The notes: generated by a model from the sequence alone, not told the origin. A stretch of 34,458 nt of DNA from Oscillospiraceae bacterium (GCA_021200775.1 JAJQGB010000006.1:1-34458); one strand, 5' to 3'. Shown: positions 13,595 through 21,567, counted from the first letter of the stretch. Translations and numbers: made by a program.

Positions 13595-16162
13595 CTACAA
13601 GAGTTCCCCGTGATTTTTAAAGTAAAAATGCTTTGCTATGCTCACAGAACAGAGATATAGGATTACATCCAGAGCAAGGAATAAATAGTACCCGACAGGA
13701 AGTGCCGTGAGTCCGATGTAACTTCCGAGTGGCGTGACCGTGAGAACCGAAAGGAGAACCACTCCCACAATCGTGACTCCGAAGACCGATTTTGATGGTT
13801 TGCTCTGAACAAACGGGATTTTCGGCGTTCTCAGAAGATGCAAAATCATCACCTGAGTCCACATTGACTCAAGGAACCACCCGGTCTGGAACGTAGAAAT
13901 AAACGCAAGCTGACCGGCGGAATCAAGCTGTGAAAATGCTCCACCGCAAACGGCAGGACAGAGGACAAAGAACAAAAAAGCAAATGTGATTATGTCAAAT
14001 ACCGAGCTTATAGGTCCGAACCTGAGCATGAACCTTCCCAAGTGATTGCCGCTCCAACGAGCAGGCTTTTCAAGCTGTTCAGAATCCACATTGTCCCACG
14101 GTATTATCAGGCATAGGGTGTCATACAACAGATTCAGCAAAAGAAGCTGCAGCGATGTCATAGGGAAGAACGGCAGAAGAACGCTCGCCACAACCACAGC
14201 GATAATGTTGCCAAGGTTTGACGATGCGGTGATACTGATATATTTTGTCATGTTTGCAAACGCTTTGCGTCCTTCAAGGATGCTCCGCTTGAGGACATTC
14301 AGGTCTTTTTCGAGAAGAATCACATCTGCGCTCTCTTTGACCGCATCTGCGGCGGTGTCAACCGAAATTCCGACGTTGGCTCTCAGCTCAGCCGGAAGGT
14401 CGTTCATACCGTCGCCCATGAACCCAACATTATGACCGTTTTTTTGAAGTATCTCGATAATCCGAGCCTTTTGCTTGGGAGACAGCTCCGCAAAGACTTT
14501 CGTTTTCTCAACGCAAAGCGGAATGTCGTTCTTGGAAAGCCCCGCAAGATCCGCACCCGTCAGAACAAAGTCCGTCTCGATTCCGATTCGTGAGCAGATT
14601 GAAAGTGTCGTCTTCACATCGTCTCCTGTCAGAACCCGAACGTCTATGTTGAGATTTTTCAGATTTTTTATAGTTTCGGAAGCGCTCTTTTTCGGAGCGT
14701 CAAAGAACGCCAGATAACCGATAAGTATAAAGTCGGAATTATCGGAATCAAGTACCGATTGGGAGGTGTTTCTGTAGGCAACGGCCAAGACCTTCATTCC
14801 ATCTTCCGTGAGTTCATCAGTCACTGCGTGAACGCTTTGTATTGTGTCATCCGTAACCGAAACTCTTTCTCCACGGAACTCCGCGTAGCGACATTTTGAA
14901 AGAACGTTCCCGACACTGCCCTTGATGATGTGAAGATTGTCTTCATCACCTTTCAGCAGAATCCCTACATATTTGCGGTTATAATCGAACGGTTGCTCAT
15001 CCAAAAGAATGCTGTTTTGGGAAAGCTCTTCAAAATGTGCTTCCTGCCCTGGCATGGTTCCGTATTTGAGAATAGCCGTGTCGAGATGATTTTTGACTCC
15101 GCTCTGGTAATGACTGTTCAGGAAAGCATAATCAAGAACCATACTGCTCTCATTTCCGAGAATATCCATATAGTATTCGAGTGTGATTGTGTCGTCGGTA
15201 AGTGTGCCGGTCTTATCCACACACAGAATGTCCATGCTTCCGAGCGTCTGCATTGCGTTGATATTTTTGACAACGGTCTGCTCTTTACCCATCTGATGAC
15301 TGCCCTTAGCCAGACAGGCACTGATTACCATTGGGAGCATTTCAGGAGTGAGACCGACCGCCACGGAAAGAGCGAACAGGAGCGCTTCAATCCAGTTTCC
15401 CTGTGTCAGTCCGCTTGCAAGAAATACAACGGGAATCAGAATCGCCATAAATTTAATCAGAACCCAAGCGATAGAAGTGGAGCCACTGTCAAATCCACGC
15501 TTCTGTGAAAAGCTTTCCGTGTCAAGCCCGCCATAAACGGTATTTTTCCCGACAGCACGGACAATTCCCGCGCCCGATCCACCTGTAACTGTGGTACCTT
15601 GAAAGACTATATTTGTGTAATCGCTGAGCTTTTCCGGTCTGATTTGCGGCTCTCCGGCCTTCTTTTCGAAATTCTCGCTTTCGCCGGTTATTACAGACTG
15701 TGAAACAAACAGATTCTTCGATTCCGTGAGCTCAATGTCCGCAGGAATCCGATCTCCCGCTTCGATTCTGACAAGATCTCCGACAACCAGATCTTCGGAA
15801 GAAACCTCCTGCCAGATGCCGTCTCTGCAAACAGAAACGGTAGTCCCCGCCATCTGTGAAAGGCGGTCGGCAACGCTTTTTGCCCGAAGCTCCTGAATCA
15901 AGCGGATGATACCACCGAGAAGCATCATAACTATAATTATTATAACAGACGAAAAGCTCTGTCCGTATTTATCCGGCAAAAGAACGTCGGTAATCAGCGA
16001 AACAACCGCAAGAACTATCAGAATTATCGAAAACGGATTTATAAACGCCCTGCGAACACAGTGCCTGACGGTCGTTTTGCTCCTGCCACTCTGCCAGTTG
16101 CTCCCGTATTTATTTCTGTTTTCGGAAACCTGTTCCTGCTGCAACCCGGTCGCCTCTTTCAT
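13595..16162 (-). CDS. mgtA: P3B-type magnesium-importing ATPase, paralogue 2
   Basis: A P-type ATPase of 855 residues with the same architecture as its neighbour: TGES (159-162), [11 protein letters not shown] (about 268-278), DKTGTLT with Asp316, TGDD, GDGMNDLPAELRANVG as the hinge (the neighbour has [16 protein letters not shown]), and a C-terminal transmembrane block. The N-terminus is shorter than in paralogue 1. A TTG two codons upstream could extend the frame, but the ATG at 16162 is eight bases from AAGGAGG and is preferred. It is the first gene of the operon, behind an extended -10 promoter. The hinge substitutions suggest functional divergence; Mg2+ remains the likely substrate, though other divalent ions cannot be excluded. 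Confidence 0.93.
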   Translation of the reverse strand: MKEATGLQQEQVSENRNKYGSNWQSGRSKTTVRHCVRRAFINPFSIILIVLAVVSLITDVLLPDKYGQSFSSVIIIIVMMLLGGIIRLIQELRAKSVADRLSQMAGTTVSVCRDGIWQEVSSEDLVVGDLVRIEAGDRIPADIELTESKNLFVSQSVITGESENFEKKAGEPQIRPEKLSDYTNIVFQGTTVTGGSGAGIVRAVGKNTVYGGLDTESFSQKRGFDSGSTSIAWVLIKFMAILIPVVFLASGLTQGNWIEALLFALSVAVGLTPEMLPMVISACLAKGSHQMGKEQTVVKNINAMQTLGSMDILCVDKTGTLTDDTITLEYYMDILGNESSMVLDYAFLNSHYQSGVKNHLDTAILKYGTMPGQEAHFEELSQNSILLDEQPFDYNRKYVGILLKGDEDNLHIIKGSVGNVLSKCRYAEFRGERVSVTDDTIQSVHAVTDELTEDGMKVLAVAYRNTSQSVLDSDNSDFILIGYLAFFDAPKKSASETIKNLKNLNIDVRVLTGDDVKTTLSICSRIGIETDFVLTGADLAGLSKNDIPLCVEKTKVFAELSPKQKARIIEILQKNGHNVGFMGDGMNDLPAELRANVGISVDTAADAVKESADVILLEKDLNVLKRSILEGRKAFANMTKYISITASSNLGNIIAVVVASVLLPFFPMTSLQLLLLNLLYDTLCLIIPWDNVDSEQLEKPARWSGNHLGRFMLRFGPISSVFDIITFAFLFFVLCPAVCGGAFSQLDSAGQLAFISTFQTGWFLESMWTQVMILHLLRTPKIPFVQSKPSKSVFGVTIVGVVLLSVLTVTPLGSYIGLTALPVGYYLFLALDVILYLCSVSIAKHFYFKNHGELL

Positions 16163-16200
16163 AATCAAAGCCTCCTTGCTTTACAAAGCCCAGTGCTTCC

Positions 16201-16209
16201 ATTATACCA
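16201..16209 (-). promoter_or_regulatory. extended -10 promoter of the mgtA operon
   Basis: TGGTATAAT on the minus strand is an exact extended -10 element. The -35 region is poor, although TTGACT lies just upstream at too short a distance. The leader is only about 30 nt, too short for an M-box Mg2+ riboswitch. Confidence 0.6.
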
Positions 16210-16273
16210 TAAAAGTCAATGAGGAAATCTTGTTTTTTTCTTGTTCCTGGGAAGCAATGCGGTAATGCAAAAG

Positions 16274-16306
16274 AACCGATTGCTTTCAGATTGAGAGCAA
16301 TCGGTT
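16274..16306 (-). terminator. terminator after lysS
   Basis: The 11-bp arms AACCGATTGCT (16274-16284) and AGCAATCGGTT (16296-16306) are perfect, followed on the minus strand by CTTTTGC. It lies inside the element boundary, so the element brings or preserves a stop for lysS transcription. Confidence 0.75.
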
Positions 16307-16332
16307 TTACTTTGTTTTTGATTTGTTGTGAG

Positions 16333-16362
16333 TTTATTTATCCAAACTCTTCATCGTCGGGA
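16333..16362. repeat. right att-like direct repeat (lysS 3' end)
   Basis: This 30-bp segment is identical to 5919-5948 and contains the last nine codons and the stop of lysS. The gene is intact across it. Confidence 0.85.
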
Positions 16363-17911
16363 ACAAAAGAACATCCCTGATCGCCGGCGAGCCGGTCATG
16401 AACTGCACCATTCTATCGATGCCGAAGCCGATGCCGCCGGTCGGGGGCATACCTATCTCCAAAGCGTTCATGAAGTCCTCGTCGATGGAGTTCGCTTCGT
16501 CGTCGCCGAGTCTTATAAGCTCCTCCTGAGCTTCAAAGCGCTGGCGCTGGTCGACGGGGTCGTTGAGCTCACTGTAGGCGTTGCACATTTCGGCACGGCA
16601 GATGTACATCTCGAAACGCTCAACATAGTCGGGATTCTCCGGCTTGCGCTTCGTCAGCGGCGAAATCTCAACCGGGTGGTCCATTATGAATGTCGGCTGG
16701 ACGAGGTTCTCCTCAACATACTTCTCGAAAAGAAGGTTCAGGATATCGCCCTTGTGGTGGCGCTTCTCGTCAAATTCAAGGTGGTGCTCCTTCGCAATTT
16801 CGAAAGCCTCAGCGTCGGTTTTTATCTCAGAATAGTCGACGCCCGAATACTTCTTGACGGCTTCAATCATAGTGAGTCTCTCGAACGGCTTGCCGAGGTC
16901 GATAACTTCGCCGTCGTATTCAATCTGAGTCGAGCCAACGACGGTCTCGGCGATATGGCGATAGAGATTCTCCGCCAAATCCATCATTCCGTGGTAGTCG
17001 GTGTAAGCCTGATAGAGCTCCATCAGGGTGAACTCAGGGTTGTGGTGGGTGTCGACGCCTTCGTTGCGGAAGACTCTGCCAATCTCATAGACCCTGTCGA
17101 TTCCGCCGACAATGAGTCTCTTTAAATAGAGTTCGAGAGAGATTCTCAGCTTGACATCTTCGCCCAAAGAGTTGTAGTGGGTGACAAAAGGTCTGGCGTT
17201 TGCGCCGCCTGCGTTCTGGACGAGCATCGGGGTCTCAACCTCAACAAAGCCCTGCGAATCGAGCCATCTGCGGATTTCGCTGATGATTTTTGAACGAAGA
17301 ATAAACGTCTTTTTGACGTCCGGGTTGACGATTAAATCAGTGTATCTCTGGCGGTATCTCGTGTCCCTGTCTTTGAGACCGTGCCACTTTTCGGGGAGCG
17401 GAACCAAAGATTTTGTCAGAAGTGTAATTTTCTTCGCATGAAGGGAAATCTCGCCACGACGGGTTCTGAAGACAAAGCCCTCGATGCCGATGATGTCGCC
17501 GATGTCCCACTTTTTGAAGTCCTGGAATGTCTCCTCGCCGACGTCGTTCATCCTGACGTAGCACTGCATTCTGCCGGTGCTGTCCTGGATGTCAAGGAAG
17601 TTCGCCTTGCCCATGTCACGGCGGCTCATCATTCTTCCGGCAATTTTCCACGTTTCGGCGTGGATTTTTTCGAGCTCAGCGTTAAGAGCCTCTTCCGAAT
17701 CTCCGGCAAGCTCTTTCGCCTTCGCCTCTTCTTCCTCATAATGAGCCTTCAGCTCCGAAGTGGTGGTGTTGAAATCAAACTTTGTAATCTCAAAGGGATT
17801 CTTTCCGGCGGCTTTCAGAGCCTCCAGCTTGTCAAGGCGGATTTTGCGGAGCGAATTAACCTCCTCCACAGTCATTTCCTCACCGGAATTTTCCAAAATC
17901 TCTTCCGTCAT
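16334..17911 (-). CDS. lysS: lysyl-tRNA synthetase, class II
   Basis: LysRS charges tRNA-Lys in the cytoplasm. The 525-residue protein has an N-terminal OB-fold anticodon-binding domain (about 65-180), class II motif 2 (FRNEGVDTHHNPEFTLMELY) and motif 3 (GIGFGIDRMVQFMTGS near the C-terminus). A GTG five codons upstream lies in the Shine-Dalgarno region, so the ATG at 17911 after GAGGAG is the better start. It lies 21 bases after greA and is read from the same promoter. Its last nine codons form the 30-bp repeat used as the attachment site of the downstream element, and the C-terminus MKSLDK appears undamaged by the insertion. Confidence 0.97.
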   Translation of the reverse strand: MTEEILENSGEEMTVEEVNSLRKIRLDKLEALKAAGKNPFEITKFDFNTTTSELKAHYEEEEAKAKELAGDSEEALNAELEKIHAETWKIAGRMMSRRDMGKANFLDIQDSTGRMQCYVRMNDVGEETFQDFKKWDIGDIIGIEGFVFRTRRGEISLHAKKITLLTKSLVPLPEKWHGLKDRDTRYRQRYTDLIVNPDVKKTFILRSKIISEIRRWLDSQGFVEVETPMLVQNAGGANARPFVTHYNSLGEDVKLRISLELYLKRLIVGGIDRVYEIGRVFRNEGVDTHHNPEFTLMELYQAYTDYHGMMDLAENLYRHIAETVVGSTQIEYDGEVIDLGKPFERLTMIEAVKKYSGVDYSEIKTDAEAFEIAKEHHLEFDEKRHHKGDILNLLFEKYVEENLVQPTFIMDHPVEISPLTKRKPENPDYVERFEMYICRAEMCNAYSELNDPVDQRQRFEAQEELIRLGDDEANSIDEDFMNALEIGMPPTGGIGFGIDRMVQFMTGSPAIRDVLLFPTMKSLDK

Positions 17912-17932
17912 TATATCTCTCCTCACGGGAAT

Positions 17933-18406
17933 TTATCTGTCAATGCCCAAAATCTCAAACTTCAGCGTTCCTGCGGGAACCTCAACCTCGAAAACGTCGC
18001 CAATCTTCTTTTTAAGGCACGCCTTGCCGATGGGAGACTCGTCGGAAATCTTGTTGTTGTCCGGGTCAGACTCGGTCGAGCCGACAATCTGGTACTCTAA
18101 AATTTCGTCCATGTCAAAATCTTTGAGCTTGACGATGGAGCCGACGCCGACTTCGTCGAGAGAAAGGCTGTCGTCGTCAACGATGATTGCGTTTGCGATT
18201 ACGACTTCCAGGTCAGCAATCTGGGCTTCGAGCATACCCTGCTCATTCTTTGCCTCGTCGTACTCAGCGTTTTCGGACAAGTCGCCATAGGAACGGGCTT
18301 CTTTAAGTCTCTCCGCAACCTCTTTACGCCGAACGGTTACAAGATATTCAAGCTCTTCCTGAAGCTTGTTGAACCCATCCCGTGATATTGTAGTAGCTCT
18401 CGCCAT
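17933..18406 (-). CDS. greA: transcription elongation factor GreA
   Basis: GreA rescues backtracked RNA polymerase by stimulating transcript cleavage through its secondary channel. The protein has 157 residues, the usual length. The N-terminal coiled coil carries the acidic tip (ARSYGDLSENAEYDEAKNEQ, with Asp/Glu at the hairpin tip), and the C-terminal FKBP-like domain contains ISDESPIGKACLKKKIGD. A TTG start five codons upstream overlaps the GGAGG, so the ATG at 18406 is chosen. It is the first gene of greA-lysS. Confidence 0.97.
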   Translation of the reverse strand: MARATTISRDGFNKLQEELEYLVTVRRKEVAERLKEARSYGDLSENAEYDEAKNEQGMLEAQIADLEVVIANAIIVDDDSLSLDEVGVGSIVKLKDFDMDEILEYQIVGSTESDPDNNKISDESPIGKACLKKKIGDVFEVEVPAGTLKFEILGIDR

Positions 18407-18434
18407 TGTAATTACCTCCAAAAATATCTTTTTG

Positions 18435-18458
18435 TAATATCGGCTACAACCGACATTA
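18435..18458. promoter_or_regulatory. imperfect palindrome in the greA leader
   Basis: TAATATCGG (18435-18443) and CCGACATTA (18450-18458) match with one mismatch. It lies about 15 bases downstream of the -10 box. Either a leader hairpin or an operator. Confidence 0.45.
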
Positions 18459-18472
18459 CGCCATTCTTGTAT

Positions 18473-18501
18473 ATTATAAGACTATTTTGAGTGGTTGTCA
18501 A
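18473..18501 (-). promoter_or_regulatory. consensus promoter of greA-lysS
   Basis: On the minus strand, -35 TTGACA (18496-18501) and -10 TATAAT (18473-18478) have exactly 17 bp between them, a perfect vegetative sigma promoter. Confidence 0.88.
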
Positions 18502-18522
18502 GATGTAATAAGGATGAAAGAA

Positions 18523-18551
18523 CGGCAGAGCCGTTGGTAGGTGCTCTGCCG
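18523..18551 (-). terminator. terminator of the Rpn-like gene
   Basis: A 9-bp perfect stem CGGCAGAGC (18523-18531) / GCTCTGCCG (18543-18551) follows the stop codon on the minus strand. The T run is weak (GTTCTTTC). Confidence 0.6.
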
Positions 18552-18575
18552 CTTGGGTTGTGATTTTTATTTCAG

Positions 18576-19391
18576 TTACGCACTTTTTTTGAGCATGTAG
18601 CTCTTGGCTTCTGATTCGGAAAGATTATATTTGCCCATCACATTTCCGAGTATCGCTTCTTCTGATATCCCGAATTGCCTTGCTGTTTCAATCGTAGTTT
18701 CAATCGCCACTTCTCTTGCAATTTCATCTCTGAAATCTTCCATGAGTTTGCACATATTATCTTGTCCTCCTTCGGTTTCTTTAAAATATCTTGCTCTATG
18801 TGAGAATAATTCATAGTGCATTTCGCTTGCTGACTTACACTTGAAGTCGTGCATAAGCATGCCTATCGGGTTTTCTTCGTTGGTATATTCTCCGTTTACA
18901 TAAATTATATGCGAGCCGTCTCCGAAAAGTTTGTCGTCGAGCTCTGTAATCTTTCGGTCGATGTGATAGAGTGGACAGCCTCCGCCCAGGACGTCGTTCT
19001 CAGTGATAAAAATCACGTACGCCGGCTTCAGCTTCGGAATTTTATCCCCGACATTCGCCATCTTTGTGTCGAGCATACTGCTGTTGAACCTTGCTCGTTC
19101 CGGGACTGCGCCAGCGTCCTGACGTTGAACTTCAACATCGAAGTGCTGACCGTTTGCGTCGACTGCATGGATATCCAATCTTGCCGACCGACCATTCGGA
19201 TTCTTAATCTCATACTGTCCAACCGTCTCTGTGACCGTTATTTCCGAATCTTCAAGAATAATTCTCAGAAGAAGCTGAGTCGTTTCGATATCCCCGCCGA
19301 AAAACAGTGTCATAAAACTATCATCCATCAGGCAGAACTCTTTGACTATCTGCAAATATCTTTCCCGGTATGATTTCTTTTCCTGACCCAT
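18576..19391 (-). CDS. Rpn / PD-(D/E)XK nuclease family transposase-like protein
   Basis: A 271-residue member of the Rpn recombination-promoting nuclease / PDDEXK_2 group. The catalytic core is RLDIHAVDANGQHFDVEVQR, giving Asp73, Glu87 and Gln89 in the family D...ExQ arrangement, preceded by a helical region and followed by YVIFITENDVLGGGCPLYHI. The C-terminus is a helical tail with EARRFG-like EEAILG repeats typical of these proteins. Such proteins show DNA endonuclease activity and occur in many Firmicutes copies; a role in transposition of this copy is unproven. A promoter lies at 19423-19451, and the Shine-Dalgarno (AAGGAC) is modest. It stands alone. Confidence 0.85.
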   Translation of the reverse strand: MGQEKKSYRERYLQIVKEFCLMDDSFMTLFFGGDIETTQLLLRIILEDSEITVTETVGQYEIKNPNGRSARLDIHAVDANGQHFDVEVQRQDAGAVPERARFNSSMLDTKMANVGDKIPKLKPAYVIFITENDVLGGGCPLYHIDRKITELDDKLFGDGSHIIYVNGEYTNEENPIGMLMHDFKCKSASEMHYELFSHRARYFKETEGGQDNMCKLMEDFRDEIAREVAIETTIETARQFGISEEAILGNVMGKYNLSESEAKSYMLKKSA

Positions 19392-19422
19392 GTCAACACG
19401 TCCTTCCGCCTTTCCTAGCTAT

Positions 19423-19451
19423 ATTGTACCACAAACTTCACCACTATTCAA
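19423..19451 (-). promoter_or_regulatory. promoter of the Rpn-like gene
   Basis: On the minus strand, -35 TTGAAT (19446-19451) and -10 TACAAT (19423-19428) have a 17-bp spacer and an upstream TGG extended -10. Confidence 0.7.
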
Positions 19452-19470
19452 GAGAAATTTTCATTTCCCC

Positions 19471-19499
19471 TTGCAATCCCAATCAGCATATGCTATACT
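19471..19499 (+). promoter_or_regulatory. promoter of the ATC-hydrolase membrane operon
   Basis: -35 TTGCAA (19471-19476) and -10 TATACT (19494-19499) have a 17-bp spacer. The transcript would start near 19506 and have a leader of about 155 nt. Confidence 0.7.
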
Positions 19500-19512
19500 A
19501 TCTGTATCAGTG

Positions 19513-19546
19513 TTAGTTTAAGCTAACTATAGTCAGCTTAAACTAT
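19513..19546. promoter_or_regulatory. 30-bp palindrome / paired boxes at the operon start
   Basis: Positions 19515-19544 form a palindrome with one mismatch per arm. It can also be read as two related 14-mers, TTAGTTTAAGCTAA (19513-19526) and TCAGCTTAAACTAT (19533-19546), 20 bp apart. Placement just downstream of the -10 box suits a repressor site. Confidence 0.6.
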
Positions 19547-19576
19547 CCGATTTTACTACAAAGGGAAATTATAGCT

Positions 19577-19630
19577 CCTGTTTACAAAGTAATCGGCAGG
19601 ATTCCCGCAATACGGAATCTGTCAAACAGG
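19577..19630 (+). promoter_or_regulatory. structured 5' leader with nested inverted repeats
   Basis: The outer arms are CCTGTTT (19577-19583) and AAACAGG (19624-19630); the inner arms are GATTCC (19600-19605) and GGAATC (19614-19619), extended by CAG/CTG with one bulged G. It ends 33 bases before the start codon. It matches no riboswitch class that I recognise. Confidence 0.45.
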
Positions 19631-19662
19631 ATTATTGTGCTTGTCGGGAAAGGGAAAACAAA

Positions 19663-20169
19663 ATGATAATAACCATAGTTTCAACACTTATGCTCATGCT
19701 CGGTTACTTTCTGATGCTCTACGGTGCGGTCGGGTTTATTCAGGACAAGAGATTCTTCTTCTCCGCTCCGAAAGAGAACTTGGCTGTGATTCCGGACAGG
19801 AAAGAGAGATTCAAGGGAGCGCATGTCATCGGCTGGGGCATACTTCTTATTGCTGTGCTATTGTTTATCAGTGCATTCGCCCTTGCTATCTGGGACGGTG
19901 CAAGAAATCGGTTCGGTGCTCTCAGATTCTTCCTGAGATTCATCACTATGCTCTATGCAATGGAGATTTACGACATATTTTTCTTCGACTGGTATCTTCT
20001 GTGTCGCTCAAACTTCTTCATCCACTTCTACCCTGAGCTTAAAAGTGTCGACAGAAGCCGGTTCTTCGGCTACAACAAGAAAGAGCATATCATGCACTTT
20101 TTAATCTATATCCCCGTCTGCGCCGTGCTGGCGCTGGGGTGTGGAGCTATATTTGGAGGGATACTATGA
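19663..20169 (+). CDS. multi-pass membrane protein of unknown function
   Basis: A 168-residue protein with about four transmembrane helices: residues 3-25, about 52-74 (VIGWGILLIAVLLFISAFAL), about 88-112 and 145-167. The loop between helices 1 and 2 is polar and charged (DRKERFKG). I do not recognise the family. The Shine-Dalgarno AAAGGG lies eight bases before the ATG. Its stop overlaps the next start (ATGA), so the two membrane proteins are translationally coupled. It leads a three-gene operon ending in an ATC-hydrolase-family gene. Confidence 0.75.
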   Translation: MIITIVSTLMLMLGYFLMLYGAVGFIQDKRFFFSAPKENLAVIPDRKERFKGAHVIGWGILLIAVLLFISAFALAIWDGARNRFGALRFFLRFITMLYAMEIYDIFFFDWYLLCRSNFFIHFYPELKSVDRSRFFGYNKKEHIMHFLIYIPVCAVLALGCGAIFGGIL

Positions 20170-20882
20170 AATACTTTGATATGCCCACAGGAATACAGAA
20201 AAAAAGGAATCTGACAAATCGGCTGATACTCGGAATCTTTGCATTTATATTGTTTATGGTCGGTGACTGGCTGCTCGATATGAAAAGTGCGGGAAACGTG
20301 ACGACTGGAATTGTGGAGTCCAATTGGGTTTCCATGTCCATGTGGCGGTTTGAAGCGTCCATTTTACTGGCGGCTGTGGCAATGCCATTCTATTGGGTTA
20401 GCATACATGCGGCAAAGGAAATTGTAACCGAAGAACTGAGAAACGGCACAAAATGGGACAAGCGAATGTCCAAGATGTTTTGCGTCGGCGCAAATGCAGG
20501 CTTGATATCATTTCTGTTTATTCATATTATGTGTTGCTTCTTCCCAATCGTTTTTAAGTGCATTTATGCAGAGACGGGAGATTCACTGATGGCTACGAAT
20601 CTTGTGAATCAGTCATCCGCCTATATCATGCTCCCGTTTGCCGCTTATTATGTCGTTGCGGACGGCTGTATCTCTGCCAGTTGGATTTATATGGCGTGGA
20701 CGGGAAAGCTGAAACTAAAAAAATGGCAGGTTCTTTTCTGCCCACTCTGTACGTTGCTTATCGGTTTTGTATTCAACCTGATTCCCGTACTGAAGCTGAT
20801 TACCGGAGCCTTTGAATCGTTGGGGACATTGCTGATTATGTGCGCCCTGTGTTATTCTGTTCGGAAAGCCGAATCAATATGA
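20166..20882 (+). CDS. DUF6796-like multi-pass membrane protein
   Basis: A 238-residue protein with about six or seven hydrophobic segments, beginning with an amphipathic MKYFDMPTGIQKKRN head and a first helix at about 19-36. It resembles the DUF6796 membrane family; function is unknown. The ATG at 20166 (GGAGGG seven bases upstream) overlaps the preceding stop codon by four bases and is preferred over an ATG nine codons earlier. Its N-terminal MKYFDMPTG is nearly identical to MKYFGMPMG at the start of the next protein, although the rest is unrelated. The shared head suggests common targeting, binding to one partner, or an exchange of 5' ends. Confidence 0.75.
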   Translation: MKYFDMPTGIQKKRNLTNRLILGIFAFILFMVGDWLLDMKSAGNVTTGIVESNWVSMSMWRFEASILLAAVAMPFYWVSIHAAKEIVTEELRNGTKWDKRMSKMFCVGANAGLISFLFIHIMCCFFPIVFKCIYAETGDSLMATNLVNQSSAYIMLPFAAYYVVADGCISASWIYMAWTGKLKLKKWQVLFCPLCTLLIGFVFNLIPVLKLITGAFESLGTLLIMCALCYSVRKAESI

Positions 20883-20928
20883 TTCTCGGCTATTTTGGGG
20901 TGCTGTTTTCATAAAAAGGAGAGATAGT

Positions 20929-21567
20929 ATGAAATATTTTGGTATGCCAATGGGAATGTGGACGCTGTTCGGGAAGTCTTTTGAGAGAAACTTAGCCACA
21001 TTCGGAATTGATGAAGAGACGGCGAAATCAATCAGAAAAAAGGCAAAATCCCGTTATAAAGAGATTATTTCGGGACTGCCGGAGTTCGAGAAGGCGGACA
21101 GGTTCAAGATGAATATCGTCAACTGCGCCCTGCTCTGCTCATTCGTGCTGAATATGCCCGAGCGTCCGGACGTCGGTCGGCTGACGGAATACTATAAAAA
21201 CTCGATGATGACTCCTCCCATGAACTGGTTTTGCAGAATGAGCGGCAAGAACAAATTTACAGACAAAGACATTTCTTCTCTTAAAGCCACGGAAAAGCTC
21301 CGTGCCGCCGACAGGAATCCCTACTCGTGGAACATGGAGTTTTATCCCTATGAAGACGGCTCCGGCTACGAAGCAAGGTTCACAAAGTGCGGCATCTGCA
21401 CCCTCATGCGTGAGCTCGGGCTCTATGACTTAGTCCCCACTATGTGCCGGCTTGACTACACCATGAGCGAGGCAAGCGGAGTGTCGGACTTTGTGAGGGA
21501 ATACACAATCGCCTCTGGCGGAAGCTACTGCGATTGTGGGTATAAAAAGACTTCCCGTCCTAGTTAG
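20929..21567 (+). CDS. L-2-amino-thiazoline-4-carboxylic acid (ATC) hydrolase family protein
   Basis: A 212-residue soluble protein of the ATC-hydrolase-like family. The family pattern is seen in the C-terminal third: TKCGICTLMRELGLYDLVPT, MCRLDYTMSEASG and the end ASGGSYCDCGY. The characterised member hydrolyses L-ATC to N-carbamoyl-cysteine in a cysteine pathway, but most relatives lie beside membrane proteins or TetR regulators and their substrate is unknown, so the name is a family label. AAGGAG precedes the ATG, 46 bases after the DUF6796-like gene. The stop codon lies within the terminator stem. It is the last gene of the operon. Confidence 0.82.
   Translation: MKYFGMPMGMWTLFGKSFERNLATFGIDEETAKSIRKKAKSRYKEIISGLPEFEKADRFKMNIVNCALLCSFVLNMPERPDVGRLTEYYKNSMMTPPMNWFCRMSGKNKFTDKDISSLKATEKLRAADRNPYSWNMEFYPYEDGSGYEARFTKCGICTLMRELGLYDLVPTMCRLDYTMSEASGVSDFVREYTIASGGSYCDCGYKKTSRPS

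Larger units (their letters stand above)
5919..16362. mobile_element. integrated element at the 3' end of lysS
   Basis: An exact 30-bp direct repeat (5919-5948 and 16333-16362) bounds this stretch. The right copy is the last nine codons plus stop of lysS. The left copy is an orphan duplicate next to an integrase gene, as expected when a tyrosine integrase recombines at a gene 3' end and restores it. Inside are int, an excisionase-like gene, a MobV relaxase remnant, DUF6440, an Xre regulator and the mgtA operon. Integrase start loss and relaxase deletion suggest it is now immobile. What is seen is the repeat and the gene content; that the mgtA operon arrived with the element is inference. Confidence 0.75.

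Noticed and set aside
17912-18010. T-box leader for lysS
   Set aside because: lysS follows greA by 21 bases, inside the same operon, with no specifier or antiterminator structure.
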